Below are positions 8,323 through 17,815 of a stretch of 64,000 bases of DNA, piece by piece. The stretch covers positions 48,009 to 112,008 of the forward strand of contig JAFGSY010000038.1 in the NCBI GenBank assembly GCA_016934315.1, in the 5' to 3' direction. The DNA comes from Candidatus Anaeroferrophillus wilburensis (GTDB lineage: Bacteria > Desulfobacterota > Anaeroferrophillalia > Anaeroferrophillales > Anaeroferrophillaceae). Within the stretch, counting starts at the first letter, position 1. Each line of letters opens with the position of its first letter. A model generated the notes under the pieces. It saw nothing but the letters and a program-made list of their open reading frames with translations. It ran no database searches and had not been told where the DNA came from. The position numbers and the translations under genes are program-made.

Positions 8323-10596
8323 ATGAGTAAGACATATTCTGTAGTGGGACACAGTCTCCCCCGGGCTGATGGCCGCATAAAGGCGGTTGGTGCAGCCCAG
8401 TATGCTGATGATATTATTCTTCCCGGCATGCTGCATGGCAAGCTGCTGCGCAGTCCGGTGGCCCATGCCACCATCAGCAACATCGATGTAAGCAAGGCCC
8501 GGCAGCTGCCGGGCGTCAAGTGCGTCATCACCGGTCAGGACACCCTTAAAATCCCCTTCGGCAACTGGCGGCTGGTACCGGAAAGTCAGGATGAATTGCC
8601 ACTGGCCGTCGACAAAGTGCGCTTCATTGGCGATGAGGTTGCAGCGGTTGCAGCCATTGATAAGGATATCGCCGAAGAAGCCTTATCCCTCATCAAAGTT
8701 GACTACGAAGAGCTGCCAGGCTCCTTTTGTGTCGCTGATTCGCTGGCCGAAGGTGCCCCGGTGCTGCACGAACGGAACCCTGACAACATCAGCCTGAGCC
8801 GTAAAATTGACTATGGCAACCTGGAAAAGGGCTTTGCCGAATCCGATCTGATCCTCGACCAGGAGTTTACCGTTCATGCCACCAGCCATGCGTATATGGA
8901 ACCCTGCTCCTGCGTGGCGGAATATGACCACGATGGCCGTCTGACCATCTGGACGTCAACCCAGACTCCCTATTTTGTCCAGTGCCTGCTGGCCCAGACC
9001 CTGGGTATGCGGGAAAATGATATCCGGGTTATCAAACCGTTTGTGGGTGGTGGTTTCGGTGGCAAAATGGAGCTGCGCAAGTGGGAATTTGCCGCCGCCT
9101 TCATGGCTCGGGAAACCGGCCGGCCGGTGAAATTCACCCTGACCCGGGGTGAAGAGCTGGCCACCGGCCGTCGGCGCCACCCCATGACCATTAAATCAAA
9201 GGTCGGCTTCAAAAAGGACGGCACCATTGTCGCCAAGGAGTTCACCGCCTATCTGGATGGTGGCGCCTATAACAGCATGGGGCCGACCGCGGCCTTTCTC
9301 TGCGGCAATTTCGGCGGCATGCTCTACCGCTATCCCAACTATCGCTATCAGGGCTACCATGTTTACACCAACAAGCCACCAGCCGGCGCCATGCGCGGCT
9401 TCGGCGCCCCCCAGGCCCTTTTTGTGGCGGAAACCCAGATGAACATCGCCGCTGAGCGGCTGGGCATCGACCCGCTGGATATCAGGCTGAAAAACGCCAT
9501 GGAAACCGGCGATGAAATTCCCGGGGTTGCCAAGATTTCCAGCTGCGGGTTCAAGGAATCCCTGCTGAAGGTTGCCGAAATGACCAACTGGCGGGAAAAG
9601 CGGCAATCCCTGAAAAAAGGGCACGGCATCGGCATCGGCTGTTACAGCTTCATCTCCGGTGGCGTCTTCAACTGGTTCAACACCCGTTATAATTTTACCC
9701 GGGCCGAAGTGCGGGCCTTCGATGACGGCACTGTTCACCTGCTGACCATGGCTTCGGATATCGGTCAAGGTTGTGATACGGTACTGCGCCAGATTCTTGC
9801 CGAAGAACTGGGGTTAACCATCAAAGATATCCGCCTGACTGCCGCCGATACCGCGGTCACCCCCCAAGCAGACCTGGGAACCTGGGGCAGTCGGGTAACC
9901 TTGATGGCCGGCAACGCGGTGCGGAAAGCAGCTGAAGAGATTAAAGACCAGTTGTTCAGCGTCGTCTCCATGCAGTTTGATCTCAATGTCATCCATGACC
10001 TCACCTGCAGAGACGGACGGATCTATCCGAAAAACCGTCCTGACCGGGGCATCCCCTTTGGTGAAGCCGTGCGGCTCGCCCAACGGGCCAAGCGCGGCGA
10101 CCCTGTTATCGGCTACGGCTCCTATACGCCGCGCAACAAGGGCCTGGTAACCCCGGCCTTCAGCTTCGGCGCCCAGGTGGCCGAGGTAAAGGTGGATCTG
10201 GAAACCGGAGCCATTGAAGTTGAGGAAATGAACACCGCCCATGACTGCGGCACGCCCATCAACCCCATGTCGGTGGAGGGTCAGCTTGAAGGTTCTGTCC
10301 ACATGGGCCTCGGTTATGCCCTCAGTGAACAGTTTGTCATGAAGGAAGGGAAAACCCTGACCACAACATTTCTTGATTATAAAATCCCCTGTGCCGAAGA
10401 TATGCCGCCGGGGAAATCGGTCCATGTGGACACCTACGAACCGGACGGCCCCTTCGGGGCCAAGGAAGCCGGGGAAGGGCTGGTTTCCCCCACCGCGCCG
10501 GCGATTGCTGATGCGGTCTACCATGCCACCGGCTACCGCTGCATGGATTTGCCCATAACCCCGGAAAAGGTGCTCACCGGACTTGGCAAACTATGA
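8323..10596 (+). CDS. Molybdenum hydroxylase large subunit (molybdopterin binding)
   Basis: Catalytic subunit of 757 residues in the xanthine dehydrogenase / aldehyde oxidase superfamily. It has the a/b hammerhead domain first, then the Mo-binding domains with VGGGFGGK (241-248), GAMRGFGAPQ (355-364) and the catalytic-Glu motif GAKEAGE (712-718). AMRGFG is not the AYxCSFR loop of form I CO dehydrogenase, so a purine, aldehyde, nicotinate or aromatic substrate is more likely. An AGAGGA site precedes the ATG. It forms a heterotrimer with the two preceding gene products. Confidence 0.95.
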   Translation: MSKTYSVVGHSLPRADGRIKAVGAAQYADDIILPGMLHGKLLRSPVAHATISNIDVSKARQLPGVKCVITGQDTLKIPFGNWRLVPESQDELPLAVDKVRFIGDEVAAVAAIDKDIAEEALSLIKVDYEELPGSFCVADSLAEGAPVLHERNPDNISLSRKIDYGNLEKGFAESDLILDQEFTVHATSHAYMEPCSCVAEYDHDGRLTIWTSTQTPYFVQCLLAQTLGMRENDIRVIKPFVGGGFGGKMELRKWEFAAAFMARETGRPVKFTLTRGEELATGRRRHPMTIKSKVGFKKDGTIVAKEFTAYLDGGAYNSMGPTAAFLCGNFGGMLYRYPNYRYQGYHVYTNKPPAGAMRGFGAPQALFVAETQMNIAAERLGIDPLDIRLKNAMETGDEIPGVAKISSCGFKESLLKVAEMTNWREKRQSLKKGHGIGIGCYSFISGGVFNWFNTRYNFTRAEVRAFDDGTVHLLTMASDIGQGCDTVLRQILAEELGLTIKDIRLTAADTAVTPQADLGTWGSRVTLMAGNAVRKAAEEIKDQLFSVVSMQFDLNVIHDLTCRDGRIYPKNRPDRGIPFGEAVRLAQRAKRGDPVIGYGSYTPRNKGLVTPAFSFGAQVAEVKVDLETGAIEVEEMNTAHDCGTPINPMSVEGQLEGSVHMGLGYALSEQFVMKEGKTLTTTFLDYKIPCAEDMPPGKSVHVDTYEPDGPFGAKEAGEGLVSPTAPAIADAVYHATGYRCMDLPITPEKVLTGLGKL

Positions 10597-10626
10597 CCTA
10601 CAATAGTCCTGTGAGAGGAGCTGCCA

Positions 10627-10845
10627 GTGACAGAAAAAAATAATGCTTTTAAGGTTGCAGTCATCACCCCGGGCGCTTCCCCCCCCTGCCTGCAGGCGGA
10701 TTTCGGTGTTTGCAGGGGCTGCTCCGGCTGGCAGGCGATGCTCGATGCTGCCTGCAGCGGCGACCCCCTCTGGCGTCGAACCCCCATTCACTGTTCGGTT
10801 ACCGGTCTGACCCTCAAGATCGTCAACCCGTCACCATCTGACTAG
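10627..10845 (+). CDS. Small Cys-rich protein at the end of the Mo hydroxylase operon
   Basis: A 72-residue protein of unknown function. A GTG start at 10627 follows a GAGGAG at about 6 nt, 30 bp after the large-subunit stop. It has four cysteines, three in the first half within the pattern C21-x7-C-x2-C and one more near residue 43, plus a fifth at residue 56. A metal or Fe-S ligand role is possible. No signal peptide or membrane helix is seen. I do not recognise a family; co-transcription suggests a role with the Mo enzyme. Confidence 0.6.
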   Translation: MTEKNNAFKVAVITPGASPPCLQADFGVCRGCSGWQAMLDAACSGDPLWRRTPIHCSVTGLTLKIVNPSPSD

Positions 10846-10862
10846 CCAATCCTCACCCCATA

Positions 10863-10907
10863 ACTTCATGAGAACGGCCGGCTTTTTGCCGGCCGTTCTC
10901 ATGAAGT
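10863..10907 (+). terminator. Perfect 20-bp hairpin between convergent genes
   Basis: Arms 10863-10882 and 10888-10907 are perfectly complementary and separated by five T residues. The hairpin sits between the end of the Mo hydroxylase operon and the convergent Gate-protein gene, so it probably stops transcription from both sides. It lacks a clear U-tract on either strand. Confidence 0.6.
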
Positions 10908-11052
10908 TTGGCTCTCTCACCTGCCGGATGCATACGCTTTGCAGCAGGATTACCCACTCATTATCGCCGATCATCCCTGCCAGCTCCCTGGTTGGCCGCC
11001 GAGAATCACCCTGAAACCGATGCGTCAGGTAACCAACCGCTTAAAAGGATAT

Positions 11053-11520
11053 TTATTCATCACCAGCAATCAGCTCCCGACGGCGCCACCGGAAAAAGCC
11101 GGCCAGCAACGCCGTCACCGCCAGAGAAATAATGAAGCGGATAACGAGCAGCAGGGGGCCGTTGGCACCGATGGCGACAAAGAGCAGGGTATCTTCAAAC
11201 ACCGCATGGTTGATGGACAGAAAGGTCATGATAAGAATCAGCTCATCTTTGCCCAACTGCCCCCGACGGGCACTGTGAATAATCAATCCTGCCCCGTAAG
11301 CCAGGCCAAACACCAGCCCGACGACCAGAGGAAAAGCACCGCGACCGGAAAGACCGATATAGCGGACCACCTTTTCCAGTCTGACGGCAACTCTGTGCAG
11401 GATCTGCAGATCTTCAAGAATCTGCATTCCCACCATCAACGGCACCACAATCAAGGCAATCTGCCAAACCTGCTTCAGGCTGCCCAGCAAACCTTCATAA
11501 ATGATCTCCGCAACGGTCAT
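11053..11520 (-). CDS. Nucleoside recognition (Gate) domain membrane protein, second of pair
   Basis: Membrane protein of 155 residues with four to five hydrophobic segments (about 20-38, 65-90, 100-115, 122-142). The Gate fold is suggested by the amphipathic start, PLMVGMQILED and FGLAYGAGLI. SpmB and YjiH-like proteins share this domain; the transported substrate is unknown. It lies 12 bp after a similar 143-residue gene, and the two probably form a heteromeric transporter half-pair. Cation or nucleoside transport is inference. Confidence 0.75.
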   Translation of the reverse strand: MTVAEIIYEGLLGSLKQVWQIALIVVPLMVGMQILEDLQILHRVAVRLEKVVRYIGLSGRGAFPLVVGLVFGLAYGAGLIIHSARRGQLGKDELILIMTFLSINHAVFEDTLLFVAIGANGPLLLVIRFIISLAVTALLAGFFRWRRRELIAGDE

Positions 11521-11532
11521 CCTCGACCTCCC

Positions 11533-11964
11533 CTAGCCAGCCAACCAGCAGCGATGCAAGATAACTGCAACAATAAATCCAACACCAAGCCGCAGCACCA
11601 CATAGGGCCAGGCAACAATGCCCACCTTCCTGCTGACCGCCGTTTCCACCACCAAACTGTGAGAAATGAGCAGCAACAGGGCAAAAACCGTTATCTGCGA
11701 GGTTTCCAACGCCAGCGGCGAGACCGCACCAATAGCTGCATAGAGATTCAGCAGGTTGCCCAGCACCACCCCCATGGCCGCCTCGCCAGGCAACCCCATC
11801 ATGGCCATCAACGGCCGACATGCAGTGCCAATCCTCGACAATATGGCTGTCTGCTGCAATAAAAATACCAGCAGATACACGGGAACAATGATGATCGCCA
11901 GATCCCAGGTGGTGCGAAGGCCATTCACCAGGCCGCGAAATATCATTTTCCGCATCGTTCTCAT
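11533..11964 (-). CDS. Nucleoside recognition (Gate) domain membrane protein, first of pair
   Basis: Membrane protein of 143 residues. It has hydrophobic helices near 20-38, 60-80, 85-105 and 118-138 and Gate-like motifs LAIIIVPVYLL and LGNLLNLYAAIGA. It is transcribed ahead of the 155-residue partner, and the two resemble the halves of longer Gate-domain transporters. Family knowledge (Gate/SpmA-SpmB) indicates a membrane transport role without a defined substrate. The upstream gap to the divergent MBL gene is 502 bp and holds the RNA-like element B. Confidence 0.75.
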   Translation of the reverse strand: MRTMRKMIFRGLVNGLRTTWDLAIIIVPVYLLVFLLQQTAILSRIGTACRPLMAMMGLPGEAAMGVVLGNLLNLYAAIGAVSPLALETSQITVFALLLLISHSLVVETAVSRKVGIVAWPYVVLRLGVGFIVAVILHRCWLAG

Positions 11965-12169
11965 CCCAGACTCCTTAGAACCGTTGAAATATCATAGGAA
12001 AGGGGAAATAACCAGCAGAGACCGGTGCCACCGCGCCAAAAGCACATGGGATAGAAACCTGGCATCTCAAGGACTGACAGAAAACCTTTATGAAATCAGC
12101 TTTCTCTCCACCCGTTGAACAAGACAGACGACCATCAAGATGAATCGGTCCCCGATCGCTGGTGACGGC

Positions 12170-12330
12170 TGGTTAACGACCGGCAACCCCTTTCACAAGC
12201 CGAATAGCATCGTAAAAGCTCAGGATTCCGGCCGGAAAAACCTGAGGACTGCGGTGCCCATAAAAGGACGCCGCAAGGACGCACATTACAGCGAAACGAA
12301 GACAATGGAGTTGTTACAACGCCATCGTGG
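12170..12330 (+). ncRNA. Candidate structured RNA element, copy B
   Basis: Second copy of the three-member element. GGCAACCCC (12182-12190), GAAAAACC (12235-12242), GGACG (12277-12281), CAGC (12289-12292) and CCATC (12322-12326) match copy A block for block with the same spacings. Stem ACAGC (12288-12292) with GTTGT (12310-12314) replaces the G-C end pair of copy A with A-U. CTCAGG pairs with CCTGAG around 12219-12246. It is the most diverged copy at its 5' end. A promoter for the next operon begins about 75 bp downstream. Confidence 0.48.
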
Positions 12331-12399
12331 TTGAAAGGCAGCCATAACCACCACAACCCTCAAGTCCTCCCTATTCTGATCTAAAACCATCTCTAGCGG

Positions 12400-12428
12400 T
12401 TGACACCCGCGAAATTTTAGGTCATTAT
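12400..12428 (+). promoter_or_regulatory. Promoter of the MBL-mqnE-mqnC operon
   Basis: TTGACA (12400-12405), a 17-bp spacer and CATTAT (12423-12428). A start near 12435 gives a short leader to the ATG at 12467. This promoter lies downstream of RNA element B, so the element would not be in this transcript. Confidence 0.55.
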
Positions 12429-12466
12429 CAGCTGGTTAAAAAAATCCAAACAGAATGGGGCGGCAG

Positions 12467-13306
12467 ATGAAAACCCGACTTACAATTCTCTGTGAAAATT
12501 CGGTGGGCATTCCTTTTGGCGGCATCGGCGAACATGGCTTTGCCTGTCATATCGAAACTGATCACGGCACGTATCTCTTCGATACCGGCCAAGGTCTGGG
12601 CATCATCCAAAATGCCACCGTGCTGCAGAAAAATTTACAAACAATCGACAGTATCATGATCAGCCACGGTCATTATGACCACACCGGCGGCCTGCCGGCG
12701 GTTCTCCAGCGTCGTGGACCCGTGGACGTCTACGGCCATCCGGAGATGTTTCTCGAACGGTTCTGGGGTGCCGAAGGTGAGCACCAGCGATTTATTGGCA
12801 TCCCCTATCAACGGAGTTACCTGGAATCGTTGGGGGCTCATTTTGTTCTCAATCGGGAAATGGTTGAGGTGGGGCCTTCCATCTATCTGACCGGCGAAAT
12901 TCCCCGGCAGACCGCCTTTGAAACCGGGGATGACAACATGACCGCCTTCACCAGTACCGGCGAAAAACTCCACCCCGACCCCCTCCGTGACGACCTGTCA
13001 CTGGTAATCGATTCAGATAAAGGGCTCATTCTGGTGCTCGGCTGTGCCCATGCCGGAATGGTCAACATCATCAACCACGTTCTGCAGCAATTGGGTCGTG
13101 AGCGGATTTATGCCGTTCTCGGAGGAACTCACCTGGGCTTTTCCAGTACCGATCAATTTGAAGCCACCATCAAGGTGTTGGAGCACTACCAGATAGAACG
13201 CCTGGGGGTATCCCATTGCACCGGCCTGGAAAAAGCCGCCCAGATTTACAGTCGCCTGCCGGAACGCTTCTTTTTCGCCTGTGTGGGGGCAAGTCTGGAA
13301 GGATAA
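12467..13306 (+). CDS. Metallo-beta-lactamase fold hydrolase, RFA-P synthase-like
   Basis: Metal-dependent hydrolase of 279 residues with the HxHxDH motif at H67, H69, D71 and H72 and further ligands in GCAHAG and the C-terminal HCTG. Overall layout resembles the MJ0301/PptA-type cluster annotated as dihydropterin RFA-P synthase-like. The ATG at 12467 follows GGGGCGG; an ATG at 12455 has no site. It starts the operon with mqnE and mqnC, so a role in the futalosine menaquinone route is possible but unproven. Confidence 0.82.
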   Translation: MKTRLTILCENSVGIPFGGIGEHGFACHIETDHGTYLFDTGQGLGIIQNATVLQKNLQTIDSIMISHGHYDHTGGLPAVLQRRGPVDVYGHPEMFLERFWGAEGEHQRFIGIPYQRSYLESLGAHFVLNREMVEVGPSIYLTGEIPRQTAFETGDDNMTAFTSTGEKLHPDPLRDDLSLVIDSDKGLILVLGCAHAGMVNIINHVLQQLGRERIYAVLGGTHLGFSSTDQFEATIKVLEHYQIERLGVSHCTGLEKAAQIYSRLPERFFFACVGASLEG

Positions 13307-13311
13307 GTACC

Positions 13312-14427
13312 ATGTCAACAACTATTCAAAACATCACACACATCGGCGATCAACTGCTGGCTGGCGACCGCCTGTCGGTGGACGACGCCTTGTTTCTCTA
13401 TGAAAATGCCGATCTTTTCACCTTGGGAGAGCTGGCGAACCGGCTGAACCAGGAACGCAATGACAGGACGGTTTTTTATAATATCAACCACCATATCAAC
13501 CCGACGAATATCTGTGTTAACCAGTGCCGTTTTTGTGCCTATAGCAAGCTGGCTGGTGACGAGGGTGCCTATGAACAGAGTCTTGCCGATATCCTCTCAG
13601 AGGTCAGCGGGGCAGAAAAAAAAGGGATCACCGAGTTTCACATCGTCGGCGGCCTGCATCCCACATGGCCGTTCTCATTCTACCCTACGCTGCTGCAAAC
13701 GTTAAGAAATGAGCACCCGCACATTACCTTGAAAGCTTTTACGGCGGTGGAAATTGATTATTTCAGCCAGATCAGCAAACTCCCGATTAAAGAAGTCTTG
13801 CTCCAGCTTAAGGATAGCGGCCTTGAGGCAATGCCCGGCGGCGGGGCGGAAATTTTTGCTCCCCGGGTAAGGAACAAGATCTGCCCTGAAAAAATCAGCG
13901 GCAAACGCTGGCTGGAGATTATGACTGTCGCCCATCAGCTTGAGATTCCCACCAATGCCACCATGCTCTATGGCCACATTGAAACCATTGAAGACCGACT
14001 GGACCATATGGGACAGCTCCGGCAACTGCAGGATCAAACCGGCGGGTTTCAGGTTTTCATTCCCCTGGCCTTCCATGCCACCAATACGGATATCCGCAAA
14101 AAGGGGGAAACCAGCGGTATTGATGACCTGAAAACGCTGGCCTTAGCCAGGCTTTTTCTTGATAATTTCCGTCATATCAAGGCCTACTGGGTCATGCTGG
14201 GGGAAAAAATCGCCCAGGTGGCGCTCCATTTCGGGGTCAATGATCTTGATGGCACGGTGGTCAAGGAAAGGATCACCCACGCTGCCGGCGCCCAAAGCGC
14301 TAAAGGTCACAGTGAAGAGTATATTCGCAATCTGATATCCCGCGCTGACCGGCTGCCGGTGGAAAGAGACACTTTCTACCATCCCGTTGACCGTACACAC
14401 AGCACAATGCAGGCATGCCATGACTAG
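13312..14427 (+). CDS. mqnE: Aminofutalosine synthase
   Basis: Radical SAM enzyme (371 residues) that joins 3-[(1-carboxyvinyl)oxy]benzoate to SAM-derived adenosine to make 6-amino-6-deoxyfutalosine in menaquinone synthesis. The cluster motif CVNQCRFC gives C68, C72 and C75. GGLHP and MPGGGAEIF motifs are typical of MqnE/MqnC/CofH-like enzymes. The ATG at 13312 follows GAAGGATAAGTACC and is 5 bp after the MBL gene; an in-frame start at 13216 lies inside that gene. The neighbour mqnC supports the call. Confidence 0.93.
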   Translation: MSTTIQNITHIGDQLLAGDRLSVDDALFLYENADLFTLGELANRLNQERNDRTVFYNINHHINPTNICVNQCRFCAYSKLAGDEGAYEQSLADILSEVSGAEKKGITEFHIVGGLHPTWPFSFYPTLLQTLRNEHPHITLKAFTAVEIDYFSQISKLPIKEVLLQLKDSGLEAMPGGGAEIFAPRVRNKICPEKISGKRWLEIMTVAHQLEIPTNATMLYGHIETIEDRLDHMGQLRQLQDQTGGFQVFIPLAFHATNTDIRKKGETSGIDDLKTLALARLFLDNFRHIKAYWVMLGEKIAQVALHFGVNDLDGTVVKERITHAAGAQSAKGHSEEYIRNLISRADRLPVERDTFYHPVDRTHSTMQACHD

Positions 14428-15469
14428 TCGCATCTCCCGGACAGAAGCCATCCAGCTCCTTGCTGACGAGGAGTTCTTATCCCTGGGGCGCCAAGCCCAC
14501 AACCTCCGGCTGGCAAAGAATCCCGCACCCCGGGTCACCTTTGTTATTGACCGCAACATCAACTATACCAACATCTGCAGCTGCCAATGCCGGTTCTGCG
14601 CCTACTATCGACAGGAGGACGACCCGGAAGCCTTTGTCCTTGATCAGGCTACCCTGGCAGAAAAAATCACCGAAACCCTGGCCTTGGGGGGCACCCAGAT
14701 CCTGCTGCAGGGGGGGCTTCACCCCCATCTGAAAATTCCCTATTATGAAGCGTTGCTGCAAACCATTAGGAAAAACTTTCCCACCATCCATATCCATGGC
14801 TTTTCCGCCCCGGAGATCTGGCATATCAGCACCCTGTCGGACCTTTCTCTCGAAGAGACCATCTGTCGCCTGCGGGATGCAGGCTTGGGATCGATCCCCG
14901 GAGGGGGGGCCGAAATCCTTGATGATCGGGTTCGCAAACATATCAGCCCTAACAAGATCGGCTGGCAACAATGGCTCCAGGTCATGGAAGTCGCACACCG
15001 CCACGGACTGCGGTCCACCGCCACCATGATGTTCGGCTCGGTGGAAACGGCGGAGGAACTGGTTGACCATCTGCTGCGGGTGCGCGAGCTCCAAGACAAA
15101 ACCGGCGGTTTTACCGCCTTCATCCCCTGGAGTTTCCAGCCGGACAACACCGATCTGAAAGATGAGGTGCCCATCACCGCCACCGGCATCGACTATCTCC
15201 GGGTCCTTGCTCTTTCTCGGATCGTCCTCGATAACATTGACAATATCCAGGCATCCTGGGTTACCCAGGGGGCAAAAACCGCCCAGGTAGCCCTCTATTT
15301 TGGCGCCAATGATTTTGGCAGCACGATGATCGAGGAAAATGTGGTGGCTGCTGCCGGAGTCCATTTCCGCATGTCGCTGGAGGAGATGATCAGCACTATC
15401 CGAGAAGCTGGCTTTATGCCGGCCCAGAGAAACACGTTCTATGATATTATCAAAGAGTTTCATGAATAA
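14420..15469 (+). CDS. mqnC: Cyclic dehypoxanthinyl futalosine synthase
   Basis: Radical SAM enzyme (349 residues) that cyclises dehypoxanthinyl futalosine in the futalosine menaquinone pathway. It has CSCQCRFC (radical cluster C53, C57, C60), LQGGLHP and IPGGGAEIL motifs. The ATG at 14420 overlaps the mqnE stop by 8 nt; an earlier in-frame TTG at 14387 lies within mqnE. It and mqnE are related but distinct in sequence. mqnA, mqnB and mqnD are not in this window. Confidence 0.93.
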   Translation: MTSRISRTEAIQLLADEEFLSLGRQAHNLRLAKNPAPRVTFVIDRNINYTNICSCQCRFCAYYRQEDDPEAFVLDQATLAEKITETLALGGTQILLQGGLHPHLKIPYYEALLQTIRKNFPTIHIHGFSAPEIWHISTLSDLSLEETICRLRDAGLGSIPGGGAEILDDRVRKHISPNKIGWQQWLQVMEVAHRHGLRSTATMMFGSVETAEELVDHLLRVRELQDKTGGFTAFIPWSFQPDNTDLKDEVPITATGIDYLRVLALSRIVLDNIDNIQASWVTQGAKTAQVALYFGANDFGSTMIEENVVAAAGVHFRMSLEEMISTIREAGFMPAQRNTFYDIIKEFHE

Positions 15470-15501
15470 AAAAAGGCCGGCATAAAGCCGGCCTCTAGTT
15501 T
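15468..15501. terminator. Bidirectional terminator between mqnC and eno
   Basis: Stem AGGCCGGC (15474-15481) with GCCGGCCT (15487-15494) and a 5-nt loop. It is flanked by an A-run on the left and TAGTTTT on the right, so it can end transcripts from both convergent genes. Confidence 0.8.
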
Positions 15502-15516
15502 TGCACGTGACTGGTT

Positions 15517-16887
<1,371 letters not shown>

Positions 16888-16925
16888 TCACAAAATTGCA
16901 AATTACAAATTATCTTTGGCATGGT

Positions 16926-17396
16926 TCAGCGCCGCAAGCCGGCAACCAAGCGCTGGGGAGAAAGAAACAACTCGATGGCATCAACAGTCGAGGGCACCAC
17001 CAGATCAGCATGGGCAAGGGACAACGGATGGGCGCCTTCCGGCCCCAGGACGCAAATGCCCAACACCGCCTGCTTCAGCATTAGATGATCATTATAGCCG
17101 TTGCCCACCGCAGCATGGGTTCGGCTGCCCCGGGATTCAAGAAACTTTTTTTTCTCCAGAAAGCCGGTCCGGGAGGAAAGCTTGCCCAACCGCACCGGCA
17201 AGTCGGCAAACACCGCTGTTGCAGTGCCAAAAGTGTCAGCGGTCAAAACCCAGATATCCAACTGGCTGGCCAGGGAGATAATCAGCTGGCGCTCATGAGC
17301 ACCCAACCTGCCGTCAACGGTCAGTGTGCCATTCATATCAAAAACCACCCCCGCAAGACTTATCTCCCGACGCCCGGGAATGGCAACTTTAATCAT
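16926..17396 (-). CDS. HAD superfamily protein (soluble P-type ATPase-like)
   Basis: Protein of 156 residues with a HAD fold. Motif I is DMNGT, where the usual second Asp of DxDGT is Asn; this is seen in the COG4087-type soluble P-type-ATPase-like proteins. Motif IV is GNGYND, and a Lys precedes it. The first Asp nucleophile is kept, so phosphatase or phospho-intermediate chemistry is possible. The ATG at 17396 overlaps the IscU-like stop by 8 bp. A longer in-frame start would lie within that gene. The substrate is unknown. Confidence 0.72.
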   Translation of the reverse strand: MIKVAIPGRREISLAGVVFDMNGTLTVDGRLGAHERQLIISLASQLDIWVLTADTFGTATAVFADLPVRLGKLSSRTGFLEKKKFLESRGSRTHAAVGNGYNDHLMLKQAVLGICVLGPEGAHPLSLAHADLVVPSTVDAIELFLSPQRLVAGLRR

Positions 17397-17784
17397 CGGC
17401 TGACGTACAGGGGGTGCAAATCCGTTGGAGGATATACTGGGACACACAATGCTTCAAGGCTTCGGGTCCCATCAGCGAACAATGACGTTTGGCCTCCGGC
17501 ACCTCCCCCAGAACCCCAACGACAGCCTCACCATCTACTTCCAGTGCGTCATCGAGGGATTTGCCCTTAACCAATTCCGTAAATACGCTGGTGGTGGCTA
17601 TTGCATAGGGACACCCATAGACCATGGCGGAAACTTCAATAATATGATCATTCTCCAGCAGGAGATAGAGCTCCACATAGTCACCACAACCGGGATCGCC
17701 GCCCTGGCCAACCACCGTTGCCCGGGTCAGCCGCCCCATATTGCGCGGCTTGGTAAAGTGGTCAATGACTTGTTCGTTCATCAT
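17389..17784 (-). CDS. IscU/NifU-like iron-sulfur scaffold protein
   Basis: Protein of 131 residues related to the IscU/NifU N-terminal scaffold that assembles Fe-S clusters. Ligand candidates are Cys in GDPGCGDYVE, GCPYAIAT and KRHCSLMG, matching the three-Cys scaffold pattern with the Asp next to the first. Two further Cys occur in the C-terminal CTPC. The gene overlaps the HAD gene by 8 bp and is followed upstream by a radical SAM gene. No IscS-like desulfurase is in view. Confidence 0.82.
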   Translation of the reverse strand: MMNEQVIDHFTKPRNMGRLTRATVVGQGGDPGCGDYVELYLLLENDHIIEVSAMVYGCPYAIATTSVFTELVKGKSLDDALEVDGEAVVGVLGEVPEAKRHCSLMGPEALKHCVSQYILQRICTPCTSADD

Positions 17785-17815
17785 ACCAACCTCATGGCAC
17801 TAAGGATTCTCATCA

